Notes: generated from the sequence alone by a model not told the origin. A stretch of DNA of 64,000 nt from Dipteris shenzhenensis (GCA_047967505.1 CM106539.1); one strand, 5' to 3'; numbered from the stretch's first letter, positions 10,148 through 21,408 are shown. Translations and numbers: made by a program.

Positions 10148-10705
10148 TGTGTGTTGAGTTCTCCCATTTTTCATTCATCGAGGAGACCAGTGTATATGTT
10201 TTGGATACCTATTCATATCCTAAGATTTCTAGGTCACCCTGGGTGAGTGAGGGCCTACATTACGGAGTTGTTATGTTGTCTATGACAATCATATATGTGA
10301 TCCTTCTCAACTGGTAGGAGGGCAGCTATGCACGGCATCCACGTGGCCAAAAGGAGCAGCAAATGGGCATGGCCCTGACCTTAAACAGGGCTGGGCTGGC
10401 TGATCGGCTGGCCAACCAGGTCAGCCAGCACACAGCTCTAGAGAAGTGCCCACAGCCCAATAAATAGGCGCTTGTGGGGTCAGTTTTTGCGACAGACTGA
10501 CGGAAATATATATTCTTTTGGTAGCTTCTATATATGACTGGTTCATTGTCTATTGATGAATCTGCACATCTATTTGATGCACATAAGTTTAAGAAGTTTG
10601 TGATTCCACTCCCCACACACTGTGTGAGCTCTTGGGCTATTCTATCAGTCTTCTGCTATGCATACCCTCTGTTGGTCGATTTCTAACATGGTATCAGAAC
10701 CCAAG
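10148..10705 (+). mobile_element. Copia-type LTR followed by tRNA-iMet primer site
   Basis: A primer-binding site TGGTATCAGAACCCAAG at 10689-10705, complementary to initiator-Met tRNA in its first 10 bases, directly follows a sequence ending CTAACA at 10688. Upstream lies a promoter-like AATAAATAGG near 10460 and a candidate left end TGTGTTGAG at 10148. The left boundary is uncertain because no second LTR copy was found in the window. This marks the 5' end of a plus-strand LTR retrotransposon. Confidence 0.55.
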
Positions 10706-12550
10706 TAGGAGGCTCACAAGTGTGGAAGCCTGAAGACAGGGAACTTGCTGAAGGATGATCCTGGTTCAGTTCAGAGCTCTTGGAAATCGACTTCCACGAC
10801 TGGAGGATAGTGCCCTTGCAAGGAGGAGGATGACTCAGGTTCAGTCAGGTGCATACAGAGTTCTGGTAGAAGGTTGAGTTTGCTCGATTTTGATGTGTGG
10901 TTTAGCAGCAGAGATGTTGATGTCAGAAGCCTCTTCAGCCCCTTCTCTTCCTTCCTCCTCCCCAGATTTCTTTCTTTCACCATCCCTAACTTTGGAGAGT
11001 CTGGGAAACTGGATGGGACAGAAGAAGGTGGATTAGAAAAACAAAAAGGAGTAGTCCGGCTCAAATTCAGAGGGAGACACAAAAGCCAAAGCTAATGTGG
11101 CAATCGGAGAATTGTTCTTGGTGACATCTCCATGTGTTACTAAGATACGATATGCCGCCCTAGAAACCACAATGATGACGTCTAACATTGAGATGAGGGC
11201 CGATGGGGAGTCTGAATCCTTTGTGAAGGTGAAGGACAGCATGGAGTGCTTGGAATCTTCCAGGTGTGGCTGTTGATACTGACATGAGGGTGGATTCCAT
11301 GGAGTGCCCTAGGGTTTCATGTTCAGATGGCTGTAATTCAAAAGGGGACAGTAATGCACAGGTTATTGCAATGTGCCTCGATGAGGTGCATAGTTTGCTT
11401 TCAGAGCAAGCACACAGGCAGTACACGGTCTAGTATGTCCTTGATGTTCTTACATTTAGCCTTTGTAGCATGCTGTGGAGAGAATCTGATCTTCATATGT
11501 CTCAAGTAATGTGAGATTGGAAAGAATGGGCCTTCTTCGAAGGCAGAAGGGGAATTGTAGGTGCTTCTTCAAATCTCAGACACAGATTGCTGGAAGGTGA
11601 TGGACAAGGTGTACTGAAGCCAGAAGAGTACTTGCTTGAGAGCTTAGTAAGAGTTCGTGGTCCAGGTTATCTAGAGATATTCTTGGCATTTCATTTCTCG
11701 AGATGGTTCTTTTGTTGCGGACCTAGCCAAAAGAAGGACTGGTTGAAACAAACCCTCAACCATCGCTCTTTTTGTCTTGCTACTAGTCTATAGTTTTGCG
11801 AACTATCGCTCATGAACAAAACCATGATCGAATGCAACATAGTCACAAGCATTCTTGACTTCACTCACAATTCCTGAAATTGTATATGCTAAGCTCTGAT
11901 ATTAATATTACAAGAACACCAATGACGGGTTTTTTGCACCCAACCACAGGTTCCATCCAAGCCCTCCTTTTTCAATGATATCCATTCCCAGAGAGGTTTT
12001 CATTTCGAGACCTCCTCCTAAGTCGAGACATTCTCCTAAGTTCAGCTCTCCAGAACCCTCCCCATGCAGCCACTTGTCTTCCTTCTTTGGTGCAATGTAT
12101 CCTACAAGGGACCCTTCCGTAAAAGCCCTCCCTTTGCACCTCTCCATTAATGCCTAAGCCTAAGAATAACCCTAGACCCAAACCCTCTAAGCCCCTTAAT
12201 GCTAGCACTGACAAGCCCTTATGCTTCTCCACCTTACCATAAGCAAACCCCTAGGATTCCATGACTATAATTGACGTAACATTATTAAACAAAGAAACAT
12301 GCAAAACTACCAACAAGATCTACAACCCAGTTTAGTACAATTACACAGCTCAAAGTTTGTACTTAAACAACAATATGGACAGATAGCAACAATTACTAAT
12401 ATTTGCCACTTCAATTTCTATCCAAATGGCTCACAAGCAAGTAATAAGAGATCAAGATATCGGTTGCAAAATGCCAACCTTTGAAATGTCAGTGTCAGGA
12501 ATTGTTGTTGTTGTATGTGAATTATTTGCATTTGCTAATCCTTAAATTGA
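10706..12550 (+). mobile_element. decayed LTR-retrotransposon interior or leader, unassigned
   Basis: The sequence downstream of the primer site contains only short frames without recognisable Gag or Pol domains. An internal block at about 12030-12230 matches 62790-62960 (see that entry). It may belong to the element starting at 10148, to the one ending at 13571, or to both by rearrangement. Confidence 0.35.
12030..12232 (+). repeat. Pro-rich block shared with 62.8 kb
   Basis: About 200 bp is closely similar to 62790-62960 in the same orientation. Shared words include CTCCATT/CTTAACT followed by AATG, CCCAAACCCTCTA, and the translated string GAM(Y/C)PTRD. Both copies could encode a Pro/Ser/Arg-rich peptide, but both contain stops. 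The family is unidentified; an N-terminal segment of a LINE or LTR gag is possible. Confidence 0.6.
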
Positions 12551-12748
12551 TATTTGCTACACAATACATTTTTGGGCTTAAGCCTTTTGACATTTAACAG
12601 GCTGCAAAGGTATAACTCCAAATGTGAACTTGGAGATAGTAATCCCATATCTATGAAGAGGGAATTACAATCTACAAATATCTTCGCAAATCCGCTTTCC
12701 CTCGACAAGTTCTCATATGACTTGGTAACTAGAACTTAAAAGGGGGAA
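12550..12748 (+). mobile_element. Copia RNase H C-terminal scrap and polypurine tract
   Basis: The frame ends with a peptide containing LQSTNIFANPLSLDKF, matching the late RNase H motif of Copia polyproteins (usually QLADIFTKPL...KF). It is followed by the purine run AAAAGGGGGAAG at about 12737-12748 and then TGATAAAA, the canonical 3' polypurine-tract/LTR boundary. Only the last ~60 residues are recognisable. Confidence 0.65.
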
Positions 12749-13588
12749 GTGATAAAAATGTTGTACTTTATATACAGACTTCCGCGACACGGTCATGTGC
12801 TCATAGACATACTATTTTGGATTTTTCAATTCTCAAATTTCATTTCAAAAAATCCAAAAGTGATTTGTAATGCACCCCTTGTAACTATGTAATATAACAG
12901 GAAGTGTTGAAAATGGTGTAAATTGCACCATATACTAAGGTCTAGAGAGAACCTTAAAAGGAGACACGGAAAAGCCCCAACCCTAATAGTAAGGGGTAAG
13001 AAGTATATATTCTCATTTTCCTTCATTTGCAATCTAGTGTACAGTTAGCCATCTTGTGTTTGAGCACTCCTCTCTCTCTCCCAATCTCTGGACAGCTGAG
13101 ATGGGACATCAGAACCCAGCCAAAAGACTGGGGTAAGAGGTTTTAATATAGGTTTGGTCATCCAGCTCACAAACCTCAGCATATAGTTGGTCAGCCAGAT
13201 CCAGAAGGGGGGAACGACCTAACCCTTTCCTATATAAAGGCCCCCCTTGAGGAGAAGCCATTCATAGCCTTTAGAAGGCAACACAGCAGGAGGAAGAACA
13301 GAAAAGGGCAACAGACCCTTGCCTCAGTCCAGGCATGAATTGGAGAAGCAGAATGGAGTGTCCACACGGCAAAATCTGAGAGAGATCTGTCCATTTTGCA
13401 GCATTGATGACACTTTATTTTGGCTGTCTATTCCAGACTTCTATGTGGCTTCTTTTCAGTACTCCTATGCACATGTGCAGTAGGATCTAAGGCTTAGTGT
13501 AATCCTTGTCGACATAATCTTCTGCTGTTGTTAGGGCTTCGCTGAGAAGCTTGTCCCTTTTCGTTTATCTCACACGGTATCAGAGCTA
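12749..13588 (+). mobile_element. Copia LTR (about 823 bp) plus downstream primer-binding site
   Basis: A sequence with TG...CA ends runs from 12749 (directly after a polypurine tract) to about 13571, followed by GGTATCAGAGC, an initiator-Met tRNA primer site. A strong TATA box, TATATAAAG, lies at 13231. A normal LTR has either a polypurine tract on its left or a primer site on its right; this one has both, suggesting a recombinant or tandem structure. It lies just beyond the donor site of NOB1 exon 2, inside what should be NOB1 intron 2, on the opposite strand to the gene. Confidence 0.65.
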
Positions 13589-13690
13589 GGCGTGCCACTA
13601 TAGAAGCATCTCTGTGATGCACAGCCTAGCTCAAACAAGTCATTACGTCCAAGACAGAGATTACACAGAGCATTTTAAGTTGATATGTAC

Positions 13691-15285
13691 CTGTGAAGCT
13701 GCCGAACTTGCAGACCATTTGGAGAGACAACCCTCAAACCTATTTGCAGAAGCACATTTTGCATTGCAAAATCTGCCGTAATGCATGCCACATTCGACTG
13801 CGAGAGAGGCCGCAGCATCCAACTATCCTCGCTATCAGCACCATAAGTAGAAGGTGGCCCTTCCCCTCTGGTAATATCTTCAGCAATAGTTAAGCATCTT
13901 TCATTGGACTCATCTCCATCTTGCATAATTTCACCAGATTGCACGTCTGTACTATCCACATCGTCATTATTGATGCACATGTTGTCTCCTTCAGAATAAA
14001 TAGTTTGACAATATCCATTTCCCTGGGAGACATCGTTTTCTTCAAAGTGCCCTAATTTGTCATCACCCCCTATACTTTCCACAGCTATATTGTGAGACGA
14101 GCGAACCTGCGGCTCCGAAACTGAGAGATCTGTGATAACTGCCCTAGCAGCCCTTTTGACATACTTCCTTCGCGTACTTCTGCTAACTGCCTTCTGCCAT
14201 TCCCCCTCGGTGATCTCTTCTTCCCCTTTTGAGGCATCCAAACCCACACTCACCATGAGCTTCCCGCCTAGAAGGCTCTCTGCTTGAGTAGACCTCGAAT
14301 GCTCCTCTACGTCTCCAGAGTGAACTCCCGTTACAGTAGTGACTTCTTCATTGCAGACTATACTATCTGCTTCGTTTTGGATAAGCCTATGTTCGTCTTC
14401 AACCATCTTGCTGTCAGATAGATTTTCGGAATCCTCTACATGTCCAAGGATACTGTCATTATTGCGTCCCTCATCAACGATAATTTCGTCGACTTTGGGA
14501 GATACATGCCGTTGGCCGTCAGTACCCAAGCTCAGACTTTTCAAACCTAGAATATGTGACTCGCCTTCTGGCGCGTCATCGGGTTCCTGTGAAATCTCCT
14601 CCCATTCGTCGAGATTGGGCACGTTTGAGCCCCAGCCTGGCAAAGATTGATCACGTGCACCTCTAACCTGAGAGACATAAAGCGGAGGCGGCCGAGTACG
14701 CAAGAGGGCGGAACCGTGGGCCTGCTCCTCTAATGTGAATGATAAGGCTAAAAGCTTTAAATCAACATCTGAGAGAGATTGGATATCTCCCGTATCCCGA
14801 GCAAATTGAACCACTGTTTCCAATACAGACAGTCAAAGAAAACTCGTCAAAGGTAGCGATCGAGCATGACAAACATTAGAGAAGACGACTAGAAAGATAT
14901 GCCAGACCAAGCAACATTACAAAAGAAGCTAATCAAACTGCGCCAGTTTCATAAAGGATCGAATCGCGTGGGTCGAAAATCAAGACGTGATTGAAACAAA
15001 TTGCAGACCTCTGCTGAGCGCTTCTTCGGAAGGCTCCATGCAATCCAGCGTGAAAGGGAGAGCTGCGAGCTGCAGGCGAGAGCCCGGATCACGGACCTCC
15101 TCCAGCACCTCGGCGACGGTAATAAACCGGTCTGCGAGGCCGAGGAGCTTGGAAGATGAAGTGATGAGAGCGTTGGCATCGACAACGGCGACGGAGATGC
15201 CATCTTTTGAGCTGAGGGAATCCAAGAAGCGAGGCGGAGGGGGTGGGGGGGGAGCATCCTTTCGAACTACGGAGCTCCACGCCAT
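13691..15285 (-). CDS. NOB1: NOB1, 20S-pre-rRNA D-site endonuclease (first two coding exons)
   Basis: Exon 1 is 15285-15009 and exon 2 is 14813-13691, joined across a GT-AG intron (15008-14814) in phase 1. They encode 466 residues. NOB1 cuts 20S pre-rRNA at site D to form the 18S 3' end in late pre-40S particles. The PIN nuclease domain shows VVDANALI with Asp36, VAEVLEEVRD with Glu59/62/63, LSDVDLKLLAL with Asp108 and Asp110, and a late TADFAMQNV with Asp440. Residues ~130-420 form the usual long acidic linker. Exon 2 ends at QLH plus AG before GTACAT, a good donor. The zinc ribbon that should follow (plant NOB1 is about 600 residues) was not found in the window. The start MAWSSVV is preferred over an upstream ATG that would add a Leu run encoded by a GAA repeat; NOB1 needs no signal peptide. 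The gene is partial here or broken. Confidence 0.92.
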
Positions 15286-16500
15286 AGCCAACACGAGAAG
15301 AAGAAGAAGAAGAAAAAAAACCCTGAACCCTTTCTCCAAAATGATCAAGCCCTTGAACTTTCCATTAAGCTTTAGAGAATGGTTGCAAGGACGCCCATTC
15401 CTCGCAATGAGACTTTCGTGAATGGTTGCAAGTGCGCCCGTTCCATGTGAAGATCCGTCACAAGAGCCAATCGTACATCAGCACGTGGAAGAAGCAATTC
15501 CCGCTCCACACTTCCACGAGGGGATTTTCTGCCACCCTCGTCAAGGTCCAATGACAATTTTTCTCGTTGCTCCTTAATACACCACCTCAACACTGGATTT
15601 TACTTTGGGTAGAACATCTTTAGCGTAGTAGTAGTAGCTGGGGAACATGAAAGCTTACACCCTTTCCAGGCAAACAAGGGTTGCTTCTGGGCACAATGGA
15701 CACTTGTACTTCTAAACCCATCCTTAATGGTTGCAAAACCGCCCATTCCTTAAAACTTTTTTCTCGGTGGGCCACAAGCCCTACTACACCCCATACTTCT
15801 CCTTCAATCTCCATATGATGGACTCTTGTCTACTATTACATGAGATGTATCATGTGCCTATGACCAACTAGAATGCTTGGCCAGCTACTAAGTATATGGG
15901 CTAGCTGCTAACTATATGGGCTATTGTAAGTAGCTAATAATAGGTCAGTTGATCTAACGACTTCGAATGTGCCACATGGCTTCATAGGATTTTAGCATTT
16001 CATTAAACGCTCGAGTGCGAGCCAAGTGAAAATGCTCACTATTTATGTGAATGCATCATCTCCGAATGACCAAAAATGTGTTTATGACAGTTCACACACC
16101 CTTCCTCACATGATACACAGATTAGCATGTATGATCTCTCTGATAGACTCTACTTATATTTTTAAGTGAAATGCATCATCTGCCAATGGCAATCATCTAC
16201 TCACGCCTAGTGCATGAGTGGACCTGTAAACACATGCCATCAAGCATCACCCTCCTCCTCATCTGTATATGTTAATTTTCCCTAACGAGAAAGAACACAT
16301 CGTGGAAGTTGTTGATTAATGGCCGTCTACTTGTAAGAGCTTACTAGAACGACTCATGGGGTTCACATGTGATGTCTGCTTAGCAGCTTTATTTACTAGG
16401 ATGGCAGATAATGTATGGTACAACAGAGAGCTTCTTTTCAATAGAATATTGGATTGGTACGTGTACTTTATGCATTGATATGCGTTTACTATGCTCTGTA
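15286..16500. other. NOB1 upstream region
   Basis: This holds the NOB1 5' flank. A GAA-type repeat at about 15297-15320 would lie in the leader. A short motif like GGTTGCAAGNNCGCCCATTCC occurs near 15383, 15423 and 15727. No TATA box or other promoter element could be assigned with confidence, and no other gene was recognised. Confidence 0.4.
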
Positions 16501-16549
16501 GGGGAAACAATGCCACAAAGTCTCATTCAAAGGTCCATGGGTGCACAAT

Positions 16550-17365
16550 TTACGAGTAGGCTATTGTGATGGCCCTTCATATCATTGAAGACCTACCCTA
16601 CTTATGGTACCTACCCAAAAAGGAGATACTATCATTCCACGGTGATGAAGTCCCATGGGGCATAGAGACGTTGCAATAGTTGAATGCTATAGCTACTATT
16701 TGCAGTTTGGGGATTGTTGAATGGGTTGATATGCATTATTCATATTTGAGCCGGTGTGCTCTTTACTTTGCGTAGTGTCAAAATCTTTTTGCAATATTGT
16801 ACCACAAGAGAAAGTGAGGTTTTTCAATGGTAGTCAATGTGTAGGTTTCCATAAAGGCAGGGCCATGCAATCGAAGAGTTCCATGAATTAATCCCTATAG
16901 GATGATGTGCCTAGCGCAAAGAAATTAAAATACTCTTCAAATCATGCACTAACCTAAAATGATTTGAAAGGGACCGTGTGTGACTTGTCTCCATGCTCAC
17001 CTGGGGAAATGGGCATCTACCAAGCCTTGCAAGCTTTTGAAGGGATGTCCCACAATATTGCAAAGCATATGGTTGAGGAGTATCCTTGCGTATTGTATGA
17101 CAATCGTGATGAGAGGATCTTATTTGAATGTGGAAACATTAGTTGGGGCAGCCCTTTGACAAAGAGACATATTGACATAATGGTGGATATGTGCCACTTA
17201 GGTGTAGTTAAAACTATAGATGTTAGTGATCAGTACGTGCCTGGGGGAGCGCCAAATTGCATCAATGCTCAGAACACGCTTGTGCCACCCCCTAACTTGG
17301 ATTTTGTATGGTATAATGATCTTTCTTGTCCTCTTATCTTTGTACGTTGCTATTATGGATATTGA
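16550..17365 (+). pseudogene. unrecognised repeated protein module (two diverged copies)
   Basis: A 133-codon open frame (16964-17365) contains the pattern ERILFECGNISWG...IDIMVDMCHLGVVKTIDV. An upstream frame at about 16560-16780, with stops, gives a parallel pattern: KEILSFHGDEVPWG...NAIATICSLGIVEWVDM. The shared layout (I-L-x-F-x-G-x3-W-G, then C-x-L-G-[IV]-V-x2-[IV]-D) indicates two copies of one domain. The family is not recognised. It lies about 0.7 kb upstream of a kinase-like sequence on the same strand, so both may have been exons of one gene. The upstream copy has in-frame stops; the downstream copy is intact. Confidence 0.45.
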
Positions 17366-17670
17366 TTTTAGAAGCTCTACAATCTATGAGCATGGTTAAA
17401 TTTGATTTACATAACTGTCATTCTGTTTGGGGAATTTTACTCTATTATTGCTTTGTGAAGCAGGGAATGAGTGAGGGAACGACTTAAATTGCTGGAGGTA
17501 TAAGGAAACCGGTCTATTTGTTTTGCTTCAAACTGTTGTTCAACATATCTTTAAGCTATTGGGTTCATAACACAATCTATGTGTAGGTATGGGGAACAGG
17601 AATGAAATAAAGAAATGAAAATTTTCGTATAGCTACATACACAAGGAAGCGATCTTAGTTATCTCAAAAA

Positions 17671-18900
17671 TGGATGCAAGCATGATTTAGAAGATCAAAC
17701 TCAATGACAACTTATTAGATGCCTTCAAGCAAGTCATTGTCGAGAAAATTAGTGACTGACAGGATGTGTTGGCTATCCATGCTCAACTAGGAAATGTAGC
17801 ACATGATGTGTGGTCATCGGAGATATACAAACAAATCACGACAATTTATAGAAAATATCAAACACCACGCAAACTATTCTCATGACATTACACTTTTAAG
17901 CAAAAAAGCAAGAACTTTGGGAGGAGACATGGGCAAAGCAATAGGCGCAAATAGCTCAAACCAAGCTCATTGCATGGACCAAGCAAAAAAAAAGCCCGAG
18001 GAGCAAACACAGAGCCAGATGTGTCAACGGGTGCAAGTGCCAATTTGAGTGCAATTTTTGTCAATACAAGGTTATCAATAAGCAGCTACGTTGCTTGGTT
18101 GCAGCGAGACAAGTATGAGATACTTACTAAAACAAATAGGATTGGTTCTAGGACTGAAGGTGACATTTTCTTGGCTAGGATACAAGGAGTCATGGATCTA
18201 GATCCAGGTAGATATTTTGTAGCTAAATCTTTTAAGGGCACCGCAAAAATGAAGTTAATAGAATCCTTGAAAGAAGCATCGATGCAACTGAAACACAATG
18301 TGTTAATACGAGCACTTGCTTTAACAGTGGGTCCTCCGCATTGGGTATTCGTGCCTTATTTTAATGGAAGCATGTTATATAAGTTATTTTATAGAGTGCA
18401 TAGAGGCTCGGCTACCAACTACACTTTGATAAGCTGCAACAAACTGTGACTTTTGCACCGAAGCCTGTACAACTGAGGGACAGGTGCAGGTTGGCATTTG
18501 AGATTGGGGCCACATGACTTGTGAGGGAATATTTACAGGAAGCCTATTGCCTAGGTAGTCGAACGAAATGGATTCTGAGTACAAAAAAAGAACGCAAATG
18601 GAGAGAAAAAAGTTTGCTAATAAGCACTAGCTGGCATTTGAACTATTCGACTAGGAAACCAAAAGACCTTGGATGGTTGCGAAAGATATATTTTCACTAG
18701 GGTGGACACTATCAAGGCTTTATAAATGTAATCACTATGTAGAAGACAGTATGCCGCAATTTAAGGTTTTACCACACCACAGTCACAAGGCAACCAATAT
18801 TAAGCTAATTAATCGTTTCTCAACAGGAATGCTTAAGGAGTACCCTAGTAGGCGAATGTCTCTCGATATTGCTTGTCGCTTATTTTCATCACTATGAGGC
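17671..18900 (+). pseudogene. protein-kinase-like gene, decayed
   Basis: The frame running from about 17680 through 18450 has stops at 17758, 17881 and 17950 and encodes a helical lead-in, then a kinase-like N-lobe: a glycine-loop equivalent, IGSRTEGDIFLA, at about 18142-18177 and VAKSF with a candidate ATP-anchoring Lys near 18225. After frame disruptions, a C-lobe follows from about 18670 with DIFSLGWTLSRLY (helix F region with the conserved Asp) and EYPSRRMSLDIACRLF before the stop at 18897. The catalytic HRD loop and DFG were not found between 18450 and 18660, where a weak LRDRCRLAFEIG stretch suggests helix E. Active kinase function is therefore unlikely. An intron-containing gene with poorly visible exons is the main alternative. 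Confidence 0.55.
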
Positions 18901-19160
18901 ATCGATCCTAGTAGTTGTATGCATCCAATTGAGGAAGTAGATTGGAATGTATCCCTGCTCATATGACATTTTTCCATAGTTACCCTTGGTCTATTCTATT
19001 GGACATTCAAGAATGGGGAGAATCCTCATGAGGCATTGATCCTAGTAGTTGTATGCGGCCAATTGAGAAAGCACATTGCAATGTAGCCCTACTTAAGGTT
19101 TTACATATGATGTTTCGCCATAGTTACCTTGGTCTATTCTATTGGACACATTTAAGAAAG
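18893..19160 (+). repeat. ~135-bp direct duplication downstream of the kinase-like sequence
   Basis: The block starting ATGAGGCATCGATCCTAGTAG at 18893 is repeated as ATGAGGCATTGATCCTAGTAG at about 19028, and both end in a shared TTGGTCTATTCTATTGGACA. The first unit includes the end of the kinase-like frame, so the duplication copied its 3' end. Confidence 0.85.
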
Positions 19161-20740
19161 GGACGGGTGAGACAAAGGCTTAACTAAGCATTTTTTATGT
19201 ATTATGTTGCAAGTCTTTGGCTGCTCCTTGTGTATTGCGATGATATTACTTTCTTACCTTTGTAAGCATGTTGTGAGAATCGTTCCAAGTGTTGTGCGCG
19301 TGCACACACACACAAATCACAATGGATAGAGATCAATTCAATATCCTTCCAAGCTCAAAGGGCAGGTTCAAATGTGAATCGTTCAAATCTGAATCTATGC
19401 ATGGTGAGGCCACTAGCTACGTTGCATTCCTTTGTCTATTAAAAGGAACTTACACTTTTTTGTTTGTAATTGCAAGTGCCATGGCTAGTCCAAAAGAATT
19501 GGTGTTCTACTCTACTTCAAGGAAATGAATTGCCATGTGCTTTTTTGATACAAAGGATGCAGAAGAAGTTGTCATTTATTTGCCTACTAATTGCTCTATC
19601 TACCCTACAAAAAATAGTAATGCACTTAGTCAAGGCCCCTAGAAGGGCGTCTTTCATAGAATTCTTACTACATGGCGATTTTATCAAGAGTCCAACCATA
19701 TGAAATCTTTATACTAGGAGGAGGAGCAGCTTGGTTGTTAGTATTCTAACTATCAGATCCGTGGGTTATTTAGTAGCCACAATAGCTGACTAGTTGTATG
19801 AGCTCTAATACCAAAACAAAAGCCATGTTGAGGGGTTGAGAGATTACGATACCCAGCACAAGTTCTTGAACATTATAGTGCCATGGTCCAATGAAGGTAG
19901 GTATGCTCAAATCAAACCCAATGATGACATAGACGGTTTTGTGTGGTCTTTGGATCTAGAAGGAGCAAAACCTAAACATTAAATAGCCACATTGGAGAAT
20001 TTGATAGGGTTGGGCTTTCTATGTAGGGCTGATTTTCTATATTATGCCTTTGTGCTTATGAGTTTAAAGATGTGCCGACATCAAAACACTAGATTGTTGC
20101 ACATCAGGCAATCCTTTACCTCCAAAAAACAAGTAAGCTTGGACTGACATATGATGGGTCTATTACAGATGTTGAAGTACATAGCGATGTTTCATGGTTG
20201 GCAGACCCACTGTCATGCTATTTGTTGTTTGGATAGTCTTGTCATCCAAAAATGTTAAGAGGATTAACTAATGTGTTACTATTTATGGGTTTGCAACAAG
20301 AGAGTCCAATGCAAATCATGGCGTCAATCCGAAGTCAATTGAACTTGTTTGGAATTTAGTCAAAGAGACCATGCATCGACAGCATTACCCATACATGAGT
20401 CTGTTGGTTGATATGCTTGAAAAAGCGCAGCTAAAGCAAAGCAGTGGCAACTATACACTAGGTGGTGCTATTTGTAGGGATAACGATGATGAGCAAGGCA
20501 TGGAGCGATGTAATAAGCTTGGTTTAATTTATCAGTAAAAACATTGTAGTTTAGTTGCTACTATTGTTACATCCTTTGTTTGTTTGGAGTATTGTACCTT
20601 CAAACTATAAATTTTACTTGCACATGCTCTTATTGAATGTTTACAGTTAATGATGCTTCAAATTTATTGTTCTTGTTGTACACTAGCAGGCTTTAAGAGT
20701 TTTTTTGTTTCTTGCTTCACTACATCCTTAAAGCACTACT
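19161..20740 (+). other. unassigned region with one weak coding fragment
   Basis: This is mostly AT-rich sequence without recognisable features. At about 20298-20538 one frame stays open for roughly 80 codons and ends in YQ-stop, with a hydrophilic composition (contains PKSIELVWNLVKETM and CRDNDDEQGMERC). No family was recognised and no start codon supports it. It could be a terminal exon or transposon remnant. Confidence 0.3.
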
Positions 20741-21244
20741 TAACAATTGGCTATTGTTTTATTTGTGTTGGCTTTTCAGAATGTCCCAAATCGTAACGGA
20801 GCCCAAAAAATCTATTTTAAATCGCATCTCAGGCATTTCCCAAGCATTTCCATGTTTCGAAAACACCAGGTACTAGGAAACGTATGGAAACAGTGTTTCC
20901 ATACATTTTTGGACGTTTCCAGCAACCTAGGGCACAATGATTGCTCTTGGGTGAGTCGTGAAATATCTCGTATCTACATCTGTCAGGCTGTCTCAATGTC
21001 TTACAATTCCTACATGCAGAGAGAGAATCTCTCCAACTTGTATAAATACCCCATAATGGAATGAAGCCCACACTCTTTGGGGAATTGTGTTGAGTTCTAC
21101 TTTGGTATTCCAAGAAATTGTCTCAAGTGTCCACGCTTCCTTGCACTCCATGTCCAAAAGCATGTCCTAACCTTGCAACTCCTCCTCCCCACTCCTCTAA
21201 CCTTGCAACCCATCCTCTCCCTCTCCTCCTCCCTCCATTGTGCT
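20741..21244. other. flank of the Copia insertion, with a perfect short palindrome
   Basis: The stretch 20882-20904 is a perfect inverted repeat of 10-bp arms (GTATGGAAAC / GTTTCCATAC) around AGT. Further GGAAA/TTTCC words lie around it (20830-20925), suggesting a small hairpin-forming repeat. At 21170-21235 there is a C/T-rich short duplication of AACCTTGCAAC. No gene was recognised. Confidence 0.5.
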
Positions 21245-21408
21245 TGTGGGGGTTAAAGGTCACTGTGCCTTTACCTCGGTTATGTACAATACTCAAACAC
21301 ATATATAAATGAATGAAAAAGAAGATTAGGGTGTTTTGCACCCACCAAAACTTGTGTGCCTCTCTATCTCTCCCTCTTCCGTTCTTGCTTCCGTTGAGAG
21401 CACTCTCA
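21245..21408 (+). repeat. 5' LTR of the Copia element
   Basis: A 164-bp terminal repeat with TG...CA ends, followed after AC by the initiator-Met primer site at 21411. It contains ACATATATAAATGAATG, a plausible promoter or polyadenylation region. It is short for a plant Copia element. Confidence 0.93.

Noticed and set aside
13000-13690. Search for the NOB1 zinc-ribbon exon directly downstream of exon 2
   Set aside because: The sequence there is Copia LTR and leader; no C-x2-C...CPxCG coding pattern was seen on the minus strand.
15286-15348. N-terminal extension of NOB1 with a hydrophobic Leu run that looks like a signal peptide
   Set aside because: The Leu run is encoded by a GAA/TTC repeat; NOB1 is a nuclear/cytoplasmic enzyme, and the internal ATG before AWSSVV has good context and matches the family start.
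21113-21244. Continuation of the antisense Copia RT on the left of the Copia insertion
   Set aside because: The first residue after the junction fits (KVKHN), but the following Gly/Arg-rich translation does not match RT and contains a short tandem duplication, so the match is too short to accept.
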